Shown here piece by piece: positions 1 to 7,963 of a DNA stretch of 64,000 bases (position 1 is the stretch's first letter; every line of letters begins with the position of its first letter). A program made the position numbers and the translations under genes. The notes under the pieces were generated by a model. That model searched no databases, was not told the DNA's origin, and saw only the letters and a program-made list of their open reading frames with translations. Origin of the DNA: Terrimicrobium sacchariphilum (GTDB lineage Bacteria; Verrucomicrobiota; Verrucomicrobiia; Chthoniobacterales; Terrimicrobiaceae); the NCBI RefSeq assembly GCF_001613545.1, contig NZ_BDCO01000002.1:2604001-2668000 (forward strand). The letters are read 5' to 3'.

Positions 1-589
1 CGTCATAAAAACTCCGCCACCGCTGGAGACCAAGTTGGGAGCGGAGGCGGTTGAGGGGACGTTCAGCCACGACCCAGATCAGCCGATCCACCAACCAGAA
101 GAACGCTCGCTTGAACCAAAGCGGAGTGTGCTGGAGGAAGCCCATACTGGTCATGAAGAGCGGGAAGTCATGGATACTGCGAACACAGATCGGCTGCATA
201 TGGACCATGATCCGAGGAATGCCTTTAGCTTCTGCGAGTGAGGCGATCGCCACCCCCAGAGTGGAGAGAATAGCGAGATCGAACTGATCACCTGCGCGGT
301 CGAAGGCCGCCACCGCCTCGGGAATCGTGTCCACCATTCCCTTGATAACGGTACGCGGACCATTGCGAGGATCCCACGCCTTGGGATTGCGAGCAAAGGC
401 GAGGAATTGCTCCTCGGTGCCGATGGGGACAGCGGTGAAACCCTTTTTGTCAATGAGTCGCTGGTAATGGGGGGTGATGATGAAGACAACTTCGTGCCCT
501 CGAGCGGCCATCCCCTCAGCGATCCAGATCAACGGGTTGACGTCGCCCTCGCTTCCGAACGGGGTAAAAAGAACCCGCAAGCGCCTCAT
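1..589 (-). CDS. Glycosyltransferase, GT1/GT28 type, N-terminal part (cut by window edge)
   Basis: Reading leftward from an ATG at 587-589, an open frame of 196 codons runs off the left edge with no stop. It begins MRRLRVLFTPFGSEGDVNP, the glycine-rich opening strand-loop of family GT1/GT28 enzymes (UDP-glucosyl or rhamnosyl transferases of the sterol glucosyltransferase type), followed by a stretch like AEGMAARGHEVVFI. The nucleotide-sugar binding C-terminal half lies outside the window, so donor and acceptor cannot be predicted. Its ATG overlaps the TGA of the upstream aldo/keto reductase by 4 bases (ATGA, 586-589), which indicates translational coupling. The family assignment is fairly secure; the substrate is unknown. 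Confidence 0.8.
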   Translation of the reverse strand, partial: MRRLRVLFTPFGSEGDVNPLIWIAEGMAARGHEVVFIITPHYQRLIDKKGFTAVPIGTEEQFLAFARNPKAWDPRNGPRTVIKGMVDTIPEAVAAFDRAGDQFDLAILSTLGVAIASLAEAKGIPRIMVHMQPICVRSIHDFPLFMTSMGFLQHTPLWFKRAFFWLVDRLIWVVAERPLNRLRSQLGLQRWRSFYD

Positions 590-1527
590 GAGGTGAGAAA
601 GGCAGATTCTTCAGGAGTCAGGACGAAATCGGCATGGGAGAAGAGTTCTGCCGCCTGTTTGCCGCTTCGTACACCAATGATTGCGCCGGTGACCGCCGGG
701 TTATGGAGTGTCCACGCTGCAGCCACCGCACCCGGGGGGACGTTGTGATCCGCCGCCACCTTTTTCACGCGTTCGGCGAGAGCGAGATTGCTCGAGAGCT
801 TTGGCTCCTGAAACTCCGGATTCTTGTGTCGCCAATCGTTTTCCGGCAAGGCTGCTGCTCGTTCGCGAGTCATGGCCCCCGTGAGTAATCCCGAACCCAT
901 GGGAGAATACACGATGGCTCCAATCTGATGCTGGTGGCAAAAGGGGAGTTCACTTCCTTCCACGGCGCGTTTCACGAGCGAGTACGGAGGTTGGAGCGAG
1001 GTGATGCGAGCGATTTCCGAGGCGGCCGCCAGTTCATCCCGGCTGAAGTTTGATACTCCTGCCCATCGAATTTTGCCTTCCTGCTTCAGTTCATTGAGCG
1101 CGGCCCAACCCTCCAGCGTCTCCTCGAGATCGTCGGCAGGCCAGTGGATTTGATAAAGATCGATGACCTCCACCTTCAGCCGGCGTAGACTGGCTTCGCA
1201 CTCCCGGCGGATGGATTCGCGTCGGGTCGAGTAGTCGACGTCCCGGCTTTCGTTCCACACCATGCCACACTTGGTAAAGACATAGGGCTGCGCTCCACTC
1301 CATGAGGCGAGGGCGCGGGCCACGATTTCCTCGGAATGTCCCAGACCGTAGACAGCGGCGGTATCGATCCAGTTGATCCCGAGTTCCAAGGCCTGGTGGA
1401 TCGCAGAAATTGAGTCGGTGTCGTCCTGCGTGCTCCAACCAAACTTCCAGTCTCCGCCAATGGCCCAGGCGCCGAGGCCAAACCGGGTGATGGAGAGATC
1501 CGAATTGCCGAGGGTCGTGGTGATCAT
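586..1527 (-). CDS. Aldo/keto reductase
   Basis: A 313-residue NADPH-dependent aldo/keto reductase (TIM barrel, cytosolic). The catalytic tetrad is visible as Asp55 and Tyr60 (INWIDTAAVYG), Lys86 (VFTKCG) and His128 (LYQIHWP). The C-terminal segment AAWTLHNPAVTGAIIGVRS is the usual cofactor phosphate-binding region. An upstream in-frame TTG would add 12 residues, but the ATG at 1527 gives the canonical opening ITTTLGNSDLSITRFGLG and has GGAG just before it, so I chose it. It is the first gene of a pair with the glycosyltransferase, with a 4-base stop/start overlap. The family reduces many aldehydes and ketones; nothing here fixes the substrate. Confidence 0.92.
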   Translation of the reverse strand: MITTTLGNSDLSITRFGLGAWAIGGDWKFGWSTQDDTDSISAIHQALELGINWIDTAAVYGLGHSEEIVARALASWSGAQPYVFTKCGMVWNESRDVDYSTRRESIRRECEASLRRLKVEVIDLYQIHWPADDLEETLEGWAALNELKQEGKIRWAGVSNFSRDELAAASEIARITSLQPPYSLVKRAVEGSELPFCHQHQIGAIVYSPMGSGLLTGAMTRERAAALPENDWRHKNPEFQEPKLSSNLALAERVKKVAADHNVPPGAVAAAWTLHNPAVTGAIIGVRSGKQAAELFSHADFVLTPEESAFLTS

Positions 1528-1597
1528 GACTCCAAACAAATCAGTCCTTGGCTGCTTTTTCAACTGCGCGCACGGCGAGTTGGGCTATGGTGTCGCC

Positions 1598-1960
1598 ATG
1601 CCGACGAACGTTCTGGGTAGCGATTTGCAGTGTTGCTGTACCTCACCTATGACCGGATTTTATCGCGACGGATATTGTCGTACGGGTCCGGGCGATTATG
1701 GGTTGCATACCGTGTGTGCTGTGATGACAGAGGAGTTTCTCAAATTCAGCAAGGCGATGGGCAATGACCTGAGCACCCCCCGGCCTGATATGGCGTTCCA
1801 GGGACTGCAGCCCGGCGACAAGTGGTGTCTTTGTGTGGAGCGTTGGAAGGAGGCTTACGATGCGGGAATGGCTCCGCCGGTTGTGCTGGAGTCCACCCAT
1901 ACGTCTGCTCTGGAGTTCGTCTCCAGGGAGGAACTCGCGCAGCACGCGATCGACGCCTGA
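1598..1960 (+). CDS. DUF2237 family protein
   Basis: A 120-residue protein matching the DUF2237 family: it opens with NVLGSDLQCCCTSPMTGFYR and contains a DYGLHTVCAVMTEEFL segment and GDKWCLCVERW. Family members are short, cysteine-rich and widespread in bacteria, with no established reaction. The frame is open further upstream, but the ATG at 1598 gives the family's normal length and N-terminus. It lies divergent to the aldo/keto reductase, about 70 bases away, and 8 bases upstream of the DJ-1 gene in the same direction, so the two are probably co-transcribed. Function is unknown; the cysteines could bind metal, which is a guess. Confidence 0.85.
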   Translation: MPTNVLGSDLQCCCTSPMTGFYRDGYCRTGPGDYGLHTVCAVMTEEFLKFSKAMGNDLSTPRPDMAFQGLQPGDKWCLCVERWKEAYDAGMAPPVVLESTHTSALEFVSREELAQHAIDA

Positions 1961-1968
1961 TATCGTTT

Positions 1969-2508
1969 ATGAGCAAGCGCGTTCTTTGCCTTTTGTCCCC
2001 CGGCTTTGAGGAGATTGAGGCCGTGACCCCGATCGATCTGCTGCGGCGGGCGGACGTCGAAGTCACTTTAGCGGCTCTGGGGGAGACCCTTTCGGTGACA
2101 GGCCGGAGCGGCATCATCCTACAGGCTGATGTCTTGTTATCTCAGGTGAATGGCCGCGACTTTGATTTACTGTTTCTGCCCGGAGGGCCAGGCGTGAAAG
2201 GAATGCGGGAGGATGGCAGGCCGGCGGCTCTGGCGCGGACTTTTGCCGCTGAGGGAAAGACCGTGACCGCGATCTGTGCGGCACCCACGATCCTGCATGA
2301 TGCCGGGCTGCTGGCTGGAAAGGCTTTCACTGCGCACTTTTCGGTCAGGGAAGAACTATCCGGAGCCCGGGAGGGCCGGGTGGTGACCGACGGCGGGGTG
2401 ATTACTTCGCGGGGCGCGGGGACCGCACTGGACTTTGGACTCGAGCTTCTCCGGGAGCTTTGCGGTCCCGAAAAGGCCGAAGAGGTCGCCAAGTCAATCA
2501 TGGCCTGA
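1969..2508 (+). CDS. DJ-1/PfpI family protein (YajL-like)
   Basis: 179 residues of the DJ-1/ThiJ/PfpI fold. The redox-active nucleophile is Cys103 in the elbow TAICAAPTIL and its supporting glutamate is Glu17 in GFEEIEAVTP, as in human DJ-1 and E. coli YajL. The GGPGVKGMR loop is also typical. Family members act as redox sensors, chaperones or glyoxalase/deglycase-like enzymes, and the sequence alone does not separate these. The start is the ATG at 1969, giving the standard MSKRVLCLLSPGFEE opening; the longer open frame upstream overlaps DUF2237 and is spurious. Confidence 0.93.
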   Translation: MSKRVLCLLSPGFEEIEAVTPIDLLRRADVEVTLAALGETLSVTGRSGIILQADVLLSQVNGRDFDLLFLPGGPGVKGMREDGRPAALARTFAAEGKTVTAICAAPTILHDAGLLAGKAFTAHFSVREELSGAREGRVVTDGGVITSRGAGTALDFGLELLRELCGPEKAEEVAKSIMA

Positions 2509-2511
2509 CAG

Positions 2512-2967
2512 CTAGAGGGTCGCCCATATCCTTTGGATGATCAGGAAGAGAAAAGCGGTCGAGCACCCGAACATCAGCAGGCCGTTGATGGCCATGATCG
2601 GCCCCAACACCCGCCATGGCGGGCGTAGAACAATATCTCCATATCCCAGCGCGGTGATGGATGTGCCTGTAAAGTAGAGACTTTCGCTGAAGGTTGGGAA
2701 TTCCTTCATTCTCCAAAACAGCAGAGCCCATGCGCCTGCCTCGGCGAGATGGGTGATGAAGAGGATGAAGAAAGCGGTCAGAATGATCAACGGCCCGGCA
2801 ATATGAGCTTCCTCCCCGCGGGTGATATTTCCCGCATGGTGGACTAGAACCCAGCCCATCTCAAACATGATCCACGTGTGCATGGCGAAAAGCCCGGCCG
2901 CAAGTAGTAGACCAATGAAGTAGACTTGTTGCACCGTATGGCGCTTCCGTTCTTTGCTCATTGCCAT
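2512..2967 (-). CDS. Two-TM-pore potassium channel-like protein
   Basis: 151 residues with about four hydrophobic segments (roughly 14-33, 57-73, 78-86 as a weak helix, and 121-146). The K+ selectivity filter TALGYGD (residues 105-111) sits between the last two, in the pore loop. The C-terminal part therefore matches the Ion_trans_2 pore module. There is no cytoplasmic RCK/TrkA-N domain, so gating by NAD or Ca2+ through such a domain is not expected. The start could be the ATG at 2967 or the one two codons later. It ends 3 bases from the convergent DJ-1 gene. It probably mediates passive K+ flux across the inner membrane. Confidence 0.85.
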   Translation of the reverse strand: MAMSKERKRHTVQQVYFIGLLLAAGLFAMHTWIMFEMGWVLVHHAGNITRGEEAHIAGPLIILTAFFILFITHLAEAGAWALLFWRMKEFPTFSESLYFTGTSITALGYGDIVLRPPWRVLGPIMAINGLLMFGCSTAFLFLIIQRIWATL

Positions 2968-3013
2968 CTATGCATTTGGGAAGAGTCAGGATGTACCAAG
3001 AAAAATCGCTTCG

Positions 3014-4186
3014 CTAGACGACTTGGCCAGCGGCATTTCCGCTGGCCCAGGCCCACTGAAAGTTATACCCACCGAGCCAGCCTGTGACGTCGACCACCTC
3101 ACCGATGAAGTAAAGACCTGCCACTTTGCGGCTTTCCATTGTCTTGGAGGAAAGCTCGCTGGTATTCACCCCTCCCAGGGTCACCTCGGCCTTGGGATAT
3201 CCTTCGGTGCCCTCTACGTTCGGACTCCAGGAATGAATGCTTTGCGTTATGGCTGCGATTTCCTGGTTGCGGTAGTGACGCAATGGTTTATCCGCCGCGT
3301 AGTGCTGTATCCACTCCTCGGCGAATCGTTGCGGCCAGAGACGGGAGAGCACCTGCCTGATCGTTTCACCTGACTGTCGAGATTCACCTAGCCATCTCTC
3401 TCCGGGATGATCCGGCAGCAGATCAAAGGAGATCGGTTGACCGGGCTTCCAGAAGGATGAGATTTGCAGAATGACCGGACCGCTGAGTCCGCGATGGGTG
3501 AAGAGCATGGACTCATGGAAGGTCGTCGCTCCGATCTTCGCGGTGACGGGAAGTGATAGACCTGCAAGAGATTTCCAGCGTGTAAGCTCCGTCGATGGCC
3601 AGGTGAGGGGAACGAGGCCGGGGCGGGGAACTACCAAGTCCAGGCCAAACTGCCGGGCAATGTCATGCCCGAAGCTTGTGGCACCGAGCTTCGGAAAGGA
3701 TAACCCGCCGGTCGCAACGACGAGTGAGTCGCAAGTATATGTCCCCTCGGTTGTTTCCACTGTGAAACGTCCGGGGTGCTGGACGGACCGCACTCTCGCA
3801 TTGGTCACGATCTCTACACCACCATCGGCGCATTCCGCGAGGAGGAGTTCGATAATCTCCCGTGAGCTAGTGTCGCAAAACTGCTGCCCGAGCTTTTTCT
3901 CATGATAGCGGATGCCGTGCTTCTCAACGAGAGCGAGAAAATCCCATGGAGTGAATCGGGCGAGGGCCGAGCGACAAAAATCAGGATTCCCGGAGAGGTA
4001 ATTGCCAGGGCCCGCGCCGAGGTTAGTAAAGTTGCATCGCCCTCCTCCGGAAATAGCGATCTTTTTGCCAACCCGGTCATTGTGTTCGAGAAGAGTGACC
4101 GACCGCCCTCGCTGGCCCGCCACCAAGGCACACATGAGGCCGGCGGCTCCTCCACCGAGAACGACGACGTCCCGCTGTAGCGTCAC
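3014..4186 (-). CDS. BaiN/YhiN family FAD-dependent oxidoreductase (HI0933-like)
   Basis: A 390-residue flavoprotein. The N-terminal dinucleotide-binding motif VLGGGAAGLMCA (9-20) is followed by the family signature KIAISGGGRCNFTN (42-55). The C-terminus carries the second FAD contact, VTGWLGGYNFQWAWASG. Length and motifs agree with the HI0933/YhiN family, whose members include the bile-acid enone reductase BaiN; the physiological substrate of most members is unknown. The gene stands 6 bases downstream of the lipoprotein gene on the same strand, so it may be the last gene of the 5580-to-3014 transcript. Confidence 0.92.
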   Translation of the reverse strand: MTLQRDVVVLGGGAAGLMCALVAGQRGRSVTLLEHNDRVGKKIAISGGGRCNFTNLGAGPGNYLSGNPDFCRSALARFTPWDFLALVEKHGIRYHEKKLGQQFCDTSSREIIELLLAECADGGVEIVTNARVRSVQHPGRFTVETTEGTYTCDSLVVATGGLSFPKLGATSFGHDIARQFGLDLVVPRPGLVPLTWPSTELTRWKSLAGLSLPVTAKIGATTFHESMLFTHRGLSGPVILQISSFWKPGQPISFDLLPDHPGERWLGESRQSGETIRQVLSRLWPQRFAEEWIQHYAADKPLRHYRNQEIAAITQSIHSWSPNVEGTEGYPKAEVTLGGVNTSELSSKTMESRKVAGLYFIGEVVDVTGWLGGYNFQWAWASGNAAGQVV

Positions 4187-4192
4187 GCGAAC

Positions 4193-4657
4193 TTAAAGCG
4201 GCGGGGCAAGGATGCGCACCGCTGGATCGTTCTGGCGTTTGGTAGAGTAGATATTGGCTGGGCCAACGTCCTTTACCTCGTATCCCAATAGCACGAACTC
4301 CGGGTAAAATCCGTCGCTGGCCGGTTCATAGACCGTCTCACCGGAGAAGTACCCGGTCAGCTTGTACTCGTAGTTGTTATCTGAACCGATCTGGTTGCGC
4401 TCGCGATCTGGAGCAAGCTTGCGCTGCTCGTTGAACATGACGAGCTTCGCGGATTTCCAAGGCTTGCCTGGTTCGCGAACCCAGCCCCAGACCTTATAGT
4501 CCTTTTTGTACATGCGACGACCGACGAAGTAGTTGCCGGGCGCCTCCTGCAGGATCGCTGCATTGGCTGCGGAGCGGGCGCTGGCATCCGGATCGACAGT
4601 TTCGCAGCCGGTGAAAATCACGGCAGCGGTGAGCGCGAGGAGAAGGATACGGATCAT
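4193..4657 (-). CDS. Small lipoprotein of unknown function
   Basis: A 154-residue protein whose N-terminus MIRILLLALTAAVIFTGCE is a lipoprotein signal peptide with a lipobox ending at Cys18. The mature part is hydrophilic and tyrosine-rich, with a VWGWVREPGKPWKSAKLVMF segment, and I do not recognise a named domain. The start codon overlaps the stop of the upstream DUF4380-like gene (ATGA at 4654-4657), implying coupled translation. An outer- or inner-membrane-anchored periplasmic protein is the best description; function is unknown. Confidence 0.8.
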   Translation of the reverse strand: MIRILLLALTAAVIFTGCETVDPDASARSAANAAILQEAPGNYFVGRRMYKKDYKVWGWVREPGKPWKSAKLVMFNEQRKLAPDRERNQIGSDNNYEYKLTGYFSGETVYEPASDGFYPEFVLLGYEVKDVGPANIYSTKRQNDPAVRILAPPL

Positions 4658-5580
4658 CGGAGATGGGTCTGCTTAAGGAAACCTTCCATCCACTCAGCCA
4701 GGGAATCTTCTGACTCGATGCGCATTTCCTGGGTGAGAGGAAATACATACCAGTCCTCAACATGCACTGCGGATTCCCCGGGTGCCAGGGTCTTGAGCGC
4801 GCCGAGAGATTCAATCTCCATCATCTCGGAGTTTGTGAATGTTTCGAAGTTACAGCCTCCGTCCGGGTACTGGGCGCCGGTCTCATACTCGAAGATCTTG
4901 ATGAAGATGGAATCCGGAAGGACGTAGGCGATCCAGTGTTCCCGGTGGGCCAAGCCCAGCTTTGTCGGGAGATAGTCCTCGGCCTGGCGAAGCAGCCAGA
5001 ACTTTTGACCAAACGTCAACCGAGCATCCGAAAGATCCGTGTAGGGCCAAAGGACCATCCCGCGATTGGGGAGAAGATCTTTCGGATGCGAACCCAACGG
5101 AGGTTGCGGAATGATTTGCAGGCCGCCGGGTTGCATCACACTCAGGGCCCAGGGAGCGGCAAAAACAGGCTCACGATCTTCGTTCGTAATGATGTGGCGA
5201 ACCGTGGCGCGAGGGGCATTATCATGCACGAGCAACCCGAGGGTCTTTTTTACGCGCTGGGGCGTCTGTTGCACGCTCTCGATGAGGACCTCTCCGGTGG
5301 CCAGATCCTGTCGGGAGAGCACGGGTTCGTTGTCGATGTGATACTCGCCCTTGGGATCCTCAGGAGCGAGCCAGAGGCGATGGCCGCCGCGGATCATCCA
5401 CTCGGTCTCATTTTGTCCTCCAAGTTGCTCTTCGAAGACCTTGAAGACGTTGTCGTGCTGGTGACTTTTGAAAAGGATGACGCGCGGCCCAATGTCGGTG
5501 GTGACGACAAGTTCGATGTCCTCATTCGCAAGCCTCAGGGAGTTTTTCCACTTATTAAAGGAGATGGTTTCGATATTCAT
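4654..5580 (-). CDS. DUF4380-like / mutarotase-fold protein
   Basis: A 308-residue cytosolic-looking protein (no signal peptide). It contains TTDIGPRVILFK near residue 28 and GGHRLWLAPEDPKGEY near residue 65, with aromatic-rich beta-strand segments throughout and a final acidic helix. These features fit the DUF4380 family, which resembles galactose-mutarotase-like sugar-binding sandwiches. An enzymatic or binding role on a carbohydrate is plausible but not shown. It heads a minus-strand unit with the lipoprotein gene (4-base overlap) and probably the BaiN-like gene. Confidence 0.65.
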   Translation of the reverse strand: MNIETISFNKWKNSLRLANEDIELVVTTDIGPRVILFKSHQHDNVFKVFEEQLGGQNETEWMIRGGHRLWLAPEDPKGEYHIDNEPVLSRQDLATGEVLIESVQQTPQRVKKTLGLLVHDNAPRATVRHIITNEDREPVFAAPWALSVMQPGGLQIIPQPPLGSHPKDLLPNRGMVLWPYTDLSDARLTFGQKFWLLRQAEDYLPTKLGLAHREHWIAYVLPDSIFIKIFEYETGAQYPDGGCNFETFTNSEMMEIESLGALKTLAPGESAVHVEDWYVFPLTQEMRIESEDSLAEWMEGFLKQTHLR

Positions 5581-5741
5581 GGAAAAGCGAGCACAAGCGG
5601 GAAGACAATGGCTTTGCGGTTAGAGGTTTCGGCAGGGCGGACGCACGTCAGAACGATGAACCCGGCATAACGGGATTCCTCGCAAAATTCAAGCTCATCC
5701 GCGCATGTCCCCACGTCAAAAATATGCGGAGGTCCAGAAAG

Positions 5742-6743
5742 TTACGCCAAAACCGTGGCGCAAACTTGGCCATGGTAACCAGCGCTTGCAACCAGCACTC
5801 TGCCATACTCCCCGCATGCAACCAGATGATGAGCAAGAATTACCTGTTGCATGGTGCTTGCAGCCAGTGATTCCCCAAAAAACGGACCCGACGAAACGAA
5901 GGAAATCTCCGGGAAGACCTTTTTAATGGCCTCCCGTTCCACGGCTGCCACGTTGCTTCCTGCCATGGAAGAAATGCAGGCATGCGGAACACATTTGGGT
6001 GGGATGCTCTGTAGTATTCGAGTCAGTTTGGAGAGGGCGTCTGGATTAGAGCCGAAGGAATACCCGCCATGAGTGAACACGATGCCTCGGTCTTCAACCG
6101 AGCTGTCCAACAACAAAGCTCCGGCTCCCTCCGAGGGAAGAAGATCCCGGGAGAGACCCCAGCGCAGATAGGCACTGGCGTTGATGCGATCGAGTTCTTG
6201 TGCAGCGATAACCAGACAGCGCTTTTGCTCCCGGGAATGCACAAGTGCTCGGACGGAGTCCAGAGCAGCGAGGGCGGCGGCACCATCTCCCACGAAGGTG
6301 AGCGCCTCATCTTTTAGTCCGAGGGCGGCAGCCACGTGACTTGCAGGTGCGTTATACACCGTCTCGGGGAACAGAAGCGGGCTTCCCGACCCAGGGCCGC
6401 GAGTGACGATATCCTGATAAAAGCGGCGCGTGTAGACCACGCTGCCGTCCCCGGCAAGAAACAAGATGGGCAGGCTCGCGAGTTCGTCTTCCCGGAGGGA
6501 AAGGCCTGCCAGGGCATCCAGGGCAGCTGCAACGGCAAAATGAGAAATGACGCTGGAACGACGGAGGCGGGGAAGGCCCGAAACATCCGTTATGAGCGAA
6601 GCGTCGATGGGGAGAACCGGAGTTTCATATCCTTCCGGCTGGGTCGGGATAGCCGGAAGATTTTCTTTCACACGGGAAATCACCTCGGCTTGGGTACGGC
6701 CGACAGGGGTGACCCATCCAGAGCCAATAATGCGTAGACTCAT
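5742..6743 (-). CDS. Ketosynthase-like protein without catalytic residues (KS-beta / chain-length-factor type)
   Basis: 333 residues of thiolase/ketosynthase fold, opening SLRIIGSGWVTPVGRTQAEV like FabF-type enzymes. The nucleophile elbow, which should contain Cys, reads TFVGDGAAALAAL. The usual NAHGTGT histidine region is replaced by ACISSMAGSNVAAVE, and the usual GHxxGAAG region by SSGPFFGESLAAS. All three catalytic residues are therefore missing, as in chain-length factors of type II polyketide and aryl-polyene systems, which act only as dimer partners. It is translationally coupled (ATGA, 6740-6743) to the intact ketosynthase upstream, so a KS-alpha/KS-beta heterodimer is inferred. The product is unknown. 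No acyl carrier protein, ketoreductase or dehydratase is nearby. Confidence 0.8.
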   Translation of the reverse strand: MSLRIIGSGWVTPVGRTQAEVISRVKENLPAIPTQPEGYETPVLPIDASLITDVSGLPRLRRSSVISHFAVAAALDALAGLSLREDELASLPILFLAGDGSVVYTRRFYQDIVTRGPGSGSPLLFPETVYNAPASHVAAALGLKDEALTFVGDGAAALAALDSVRALVHSREQKRCLVIAAQELDRINASAYLRWGLSRDLLPSEGAGALLLDSSVEDRGIVFTHGGYSFGSNPDALSKLTRILQSIPPKCVPHACISSMAGSNVAAVEREAIKKVFPEISFVSSGPFFGESLAASTMQQVILAHHLVACGEYGRVLVASAGYHGQVCATVLA

Positions 6744-7915
6744 GTCAAACTTAGGATGATTGAGGCGTTCGACCCTCCAAATCCAAAGGAGTTGGAGAGG
6801 ACGTTTCGGAGTCGCGCTGCCCGGGAGGTGTTCGCCACAATGTTCAGTGCGATATCCGGGTCCCCCTCGCGGAAATTGATGTTTGGTGGAAGAAACTGGG
6901 ATCTCAATGCCGCCACGGAAAACGCGGCCTCGATGGCTCCGGCAGCGCCGAGAGAGTGTCCGGTCATGCTTTTTGTGCTGCTGGTCGGTGCAGACGGGCA
7001 GACGTTCTGGATCGCCCTGCCTTCGCTGGAATCGTTGAGCGGGGTACCAGTGCCGTGGGCGTTGATGTAGTCGATGCTACCGGGCGGGAGTTGGGCGTCC
7101 TGCAGCGCTGCGACCATGGCCTGCTCTGGACCACGCCCCGAGGGATGCGGTTGCGTAAGGTGGTGAGTGTCGATGGCACTGCCGTAACCGGTAATCTGCA
7201 ACTCTCCAGCACCCGACCGGAGGCAAAACATGGCGGCCCCCTCGCCAAGGGCGAGACCGGAACGCCGGGCATCAAACGGGCGGCAAATTTCCGGGGTGGA
7301 TGCTTTCAGGCAGTCGAACCCAGCAAATACCAGCTCGGCTATCGCATCGTAACCGCCGGCAAGGACACTCGTGGCCATCCCATCCCGGATCAACTGGCGG
7401 GCGATCCCGAGGGCATTCGAACCGGATGCGCAGGCATTGGAAATGATTCGCACCGGGGCATCGCTTCCGAAGACCTCAAGCGACTGGATGATGGGCTGAT
7501 GGGGAACGTAGTTTCGCACTTTCCGCGTGGCGTGTGCGACGTTTTTTCCAGAGGCCAGAGCCCGGAAAAACTCTTCGCCCAACGACATCCCGCCGCTGGT
7601 CGTGCCGATCACGACCACATCCGGGCGGAAGCCGGGGCAGCCCTTTAGAGCGTCCTCCATCGCGACCAGCACCATTTGCGCAGCCCGCGACCAGCGCCGT
7701 GATCGGGGAGCAATCGCGGAGGCGGCATCAGCCAGACGCTCGTCGACTTGCCCTGCGGTACGGCACTGGCAGCCATCGACAGAAAACAGCCGGACAGGAG
7801 TGATGCCCGAAGTGCCGGCGAGCAGCGAGGAACTCGTTTCCGGCATGCCGAAGCCCAACGGGCTGACACATCCCACGCTGGCGATGGAGACGGGGATGGG
7901 GACAGACGACGACAT
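6740..7915 (-). CDS. Beta-ketoacyl-ACP synthase, FabF-like (KS-alpha)
   Basis: A 391-residue condensing enzyme. The catalytic cysteine lies in IISNACASGSNALG, the first histidine in INAHGTGTPLNDSS and the second in KSMTGHSLGAAGAIEA, so the Cys-His-His triad is complete. The C-terminal SNSFGFGGSNASIIL is the family's closing motif. It catalyses decarboxylative Claisen condensation of an ACP-bound malonyl unit with an acyl primer. It lies between the MATE exporter gene (48-base gap containing a hairpin) and its catalytically dead paralogue (4-base overlap). This context suggests a specialised acyl or polyene product rather than primary fatty-acid synthesis. An AGGA ribosome-binding site precedes the ATG. 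Confidence 0.92.
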   Translation of the reverse strand: MSSSVPIPVSIASVGCVSPLGFGMPETSSSLLAGTSGITPVRLFSVDGCQCRTAGQVDERLADAASAIAPRSRRWSRAAQMVLVAMEDALKGCPGFRPDVVVIGTTSGGMSLGEEFFRALASGKNVAHATRKVRNYVPHQPIIQSLEVFGSDAPVRIISNACASGSNALGIARQLIRDGMATSVLAGGYDAIAELVFAGFDCLKASTPEICRPFDARRSGLALGEGAAMFCLRSGAGELQITGYGSAIDTHHLTQPHPSGRGPEQAMVAALQDAQLPPGSIDYINAHGTGTPLNDSSEGRAIQNVCPSAPTSSTKSMTGHSLGAAGAIEAAFSVAALRSQFLPPNINFREGDPDIALNIVANTSRAARLRNVLSNSFGFGGSNASIILSLT

Positions 7916-7928
7916 GGTTTTCCTGACG

Positions 7929-7950
7929 GTACGTAGCTCGTGCTACGTAC
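7929..7950. promoter_or_regulatory. Perfect inverted repeat between MATE and KS-alpha genes
   Basis: Two 9-base arms, GTACGTAGC and GCTACGTAC, flank a 4-base loop TCGT. In the minus-strand mRNA this forms a perfect hairpin ending 13 bases before the KS-alpha start and just upstream of its AGGA site. There is no U-run, so it is not a classical terminator. It could stabilise or stop an mRNA end, modulate initiation, or be an operator. Confidence 0.5.
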
Positions 7951-7963
7951 GGGTGGCAAAACT

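Noticed and set aside
7410-7435. Sequence like a tRNA T-loop (ATTCGAACC) inside the ketosynthase gene
   Set aside because: No acceptor, D or anticodon stems around it; it lies in a conserved coding sequence.
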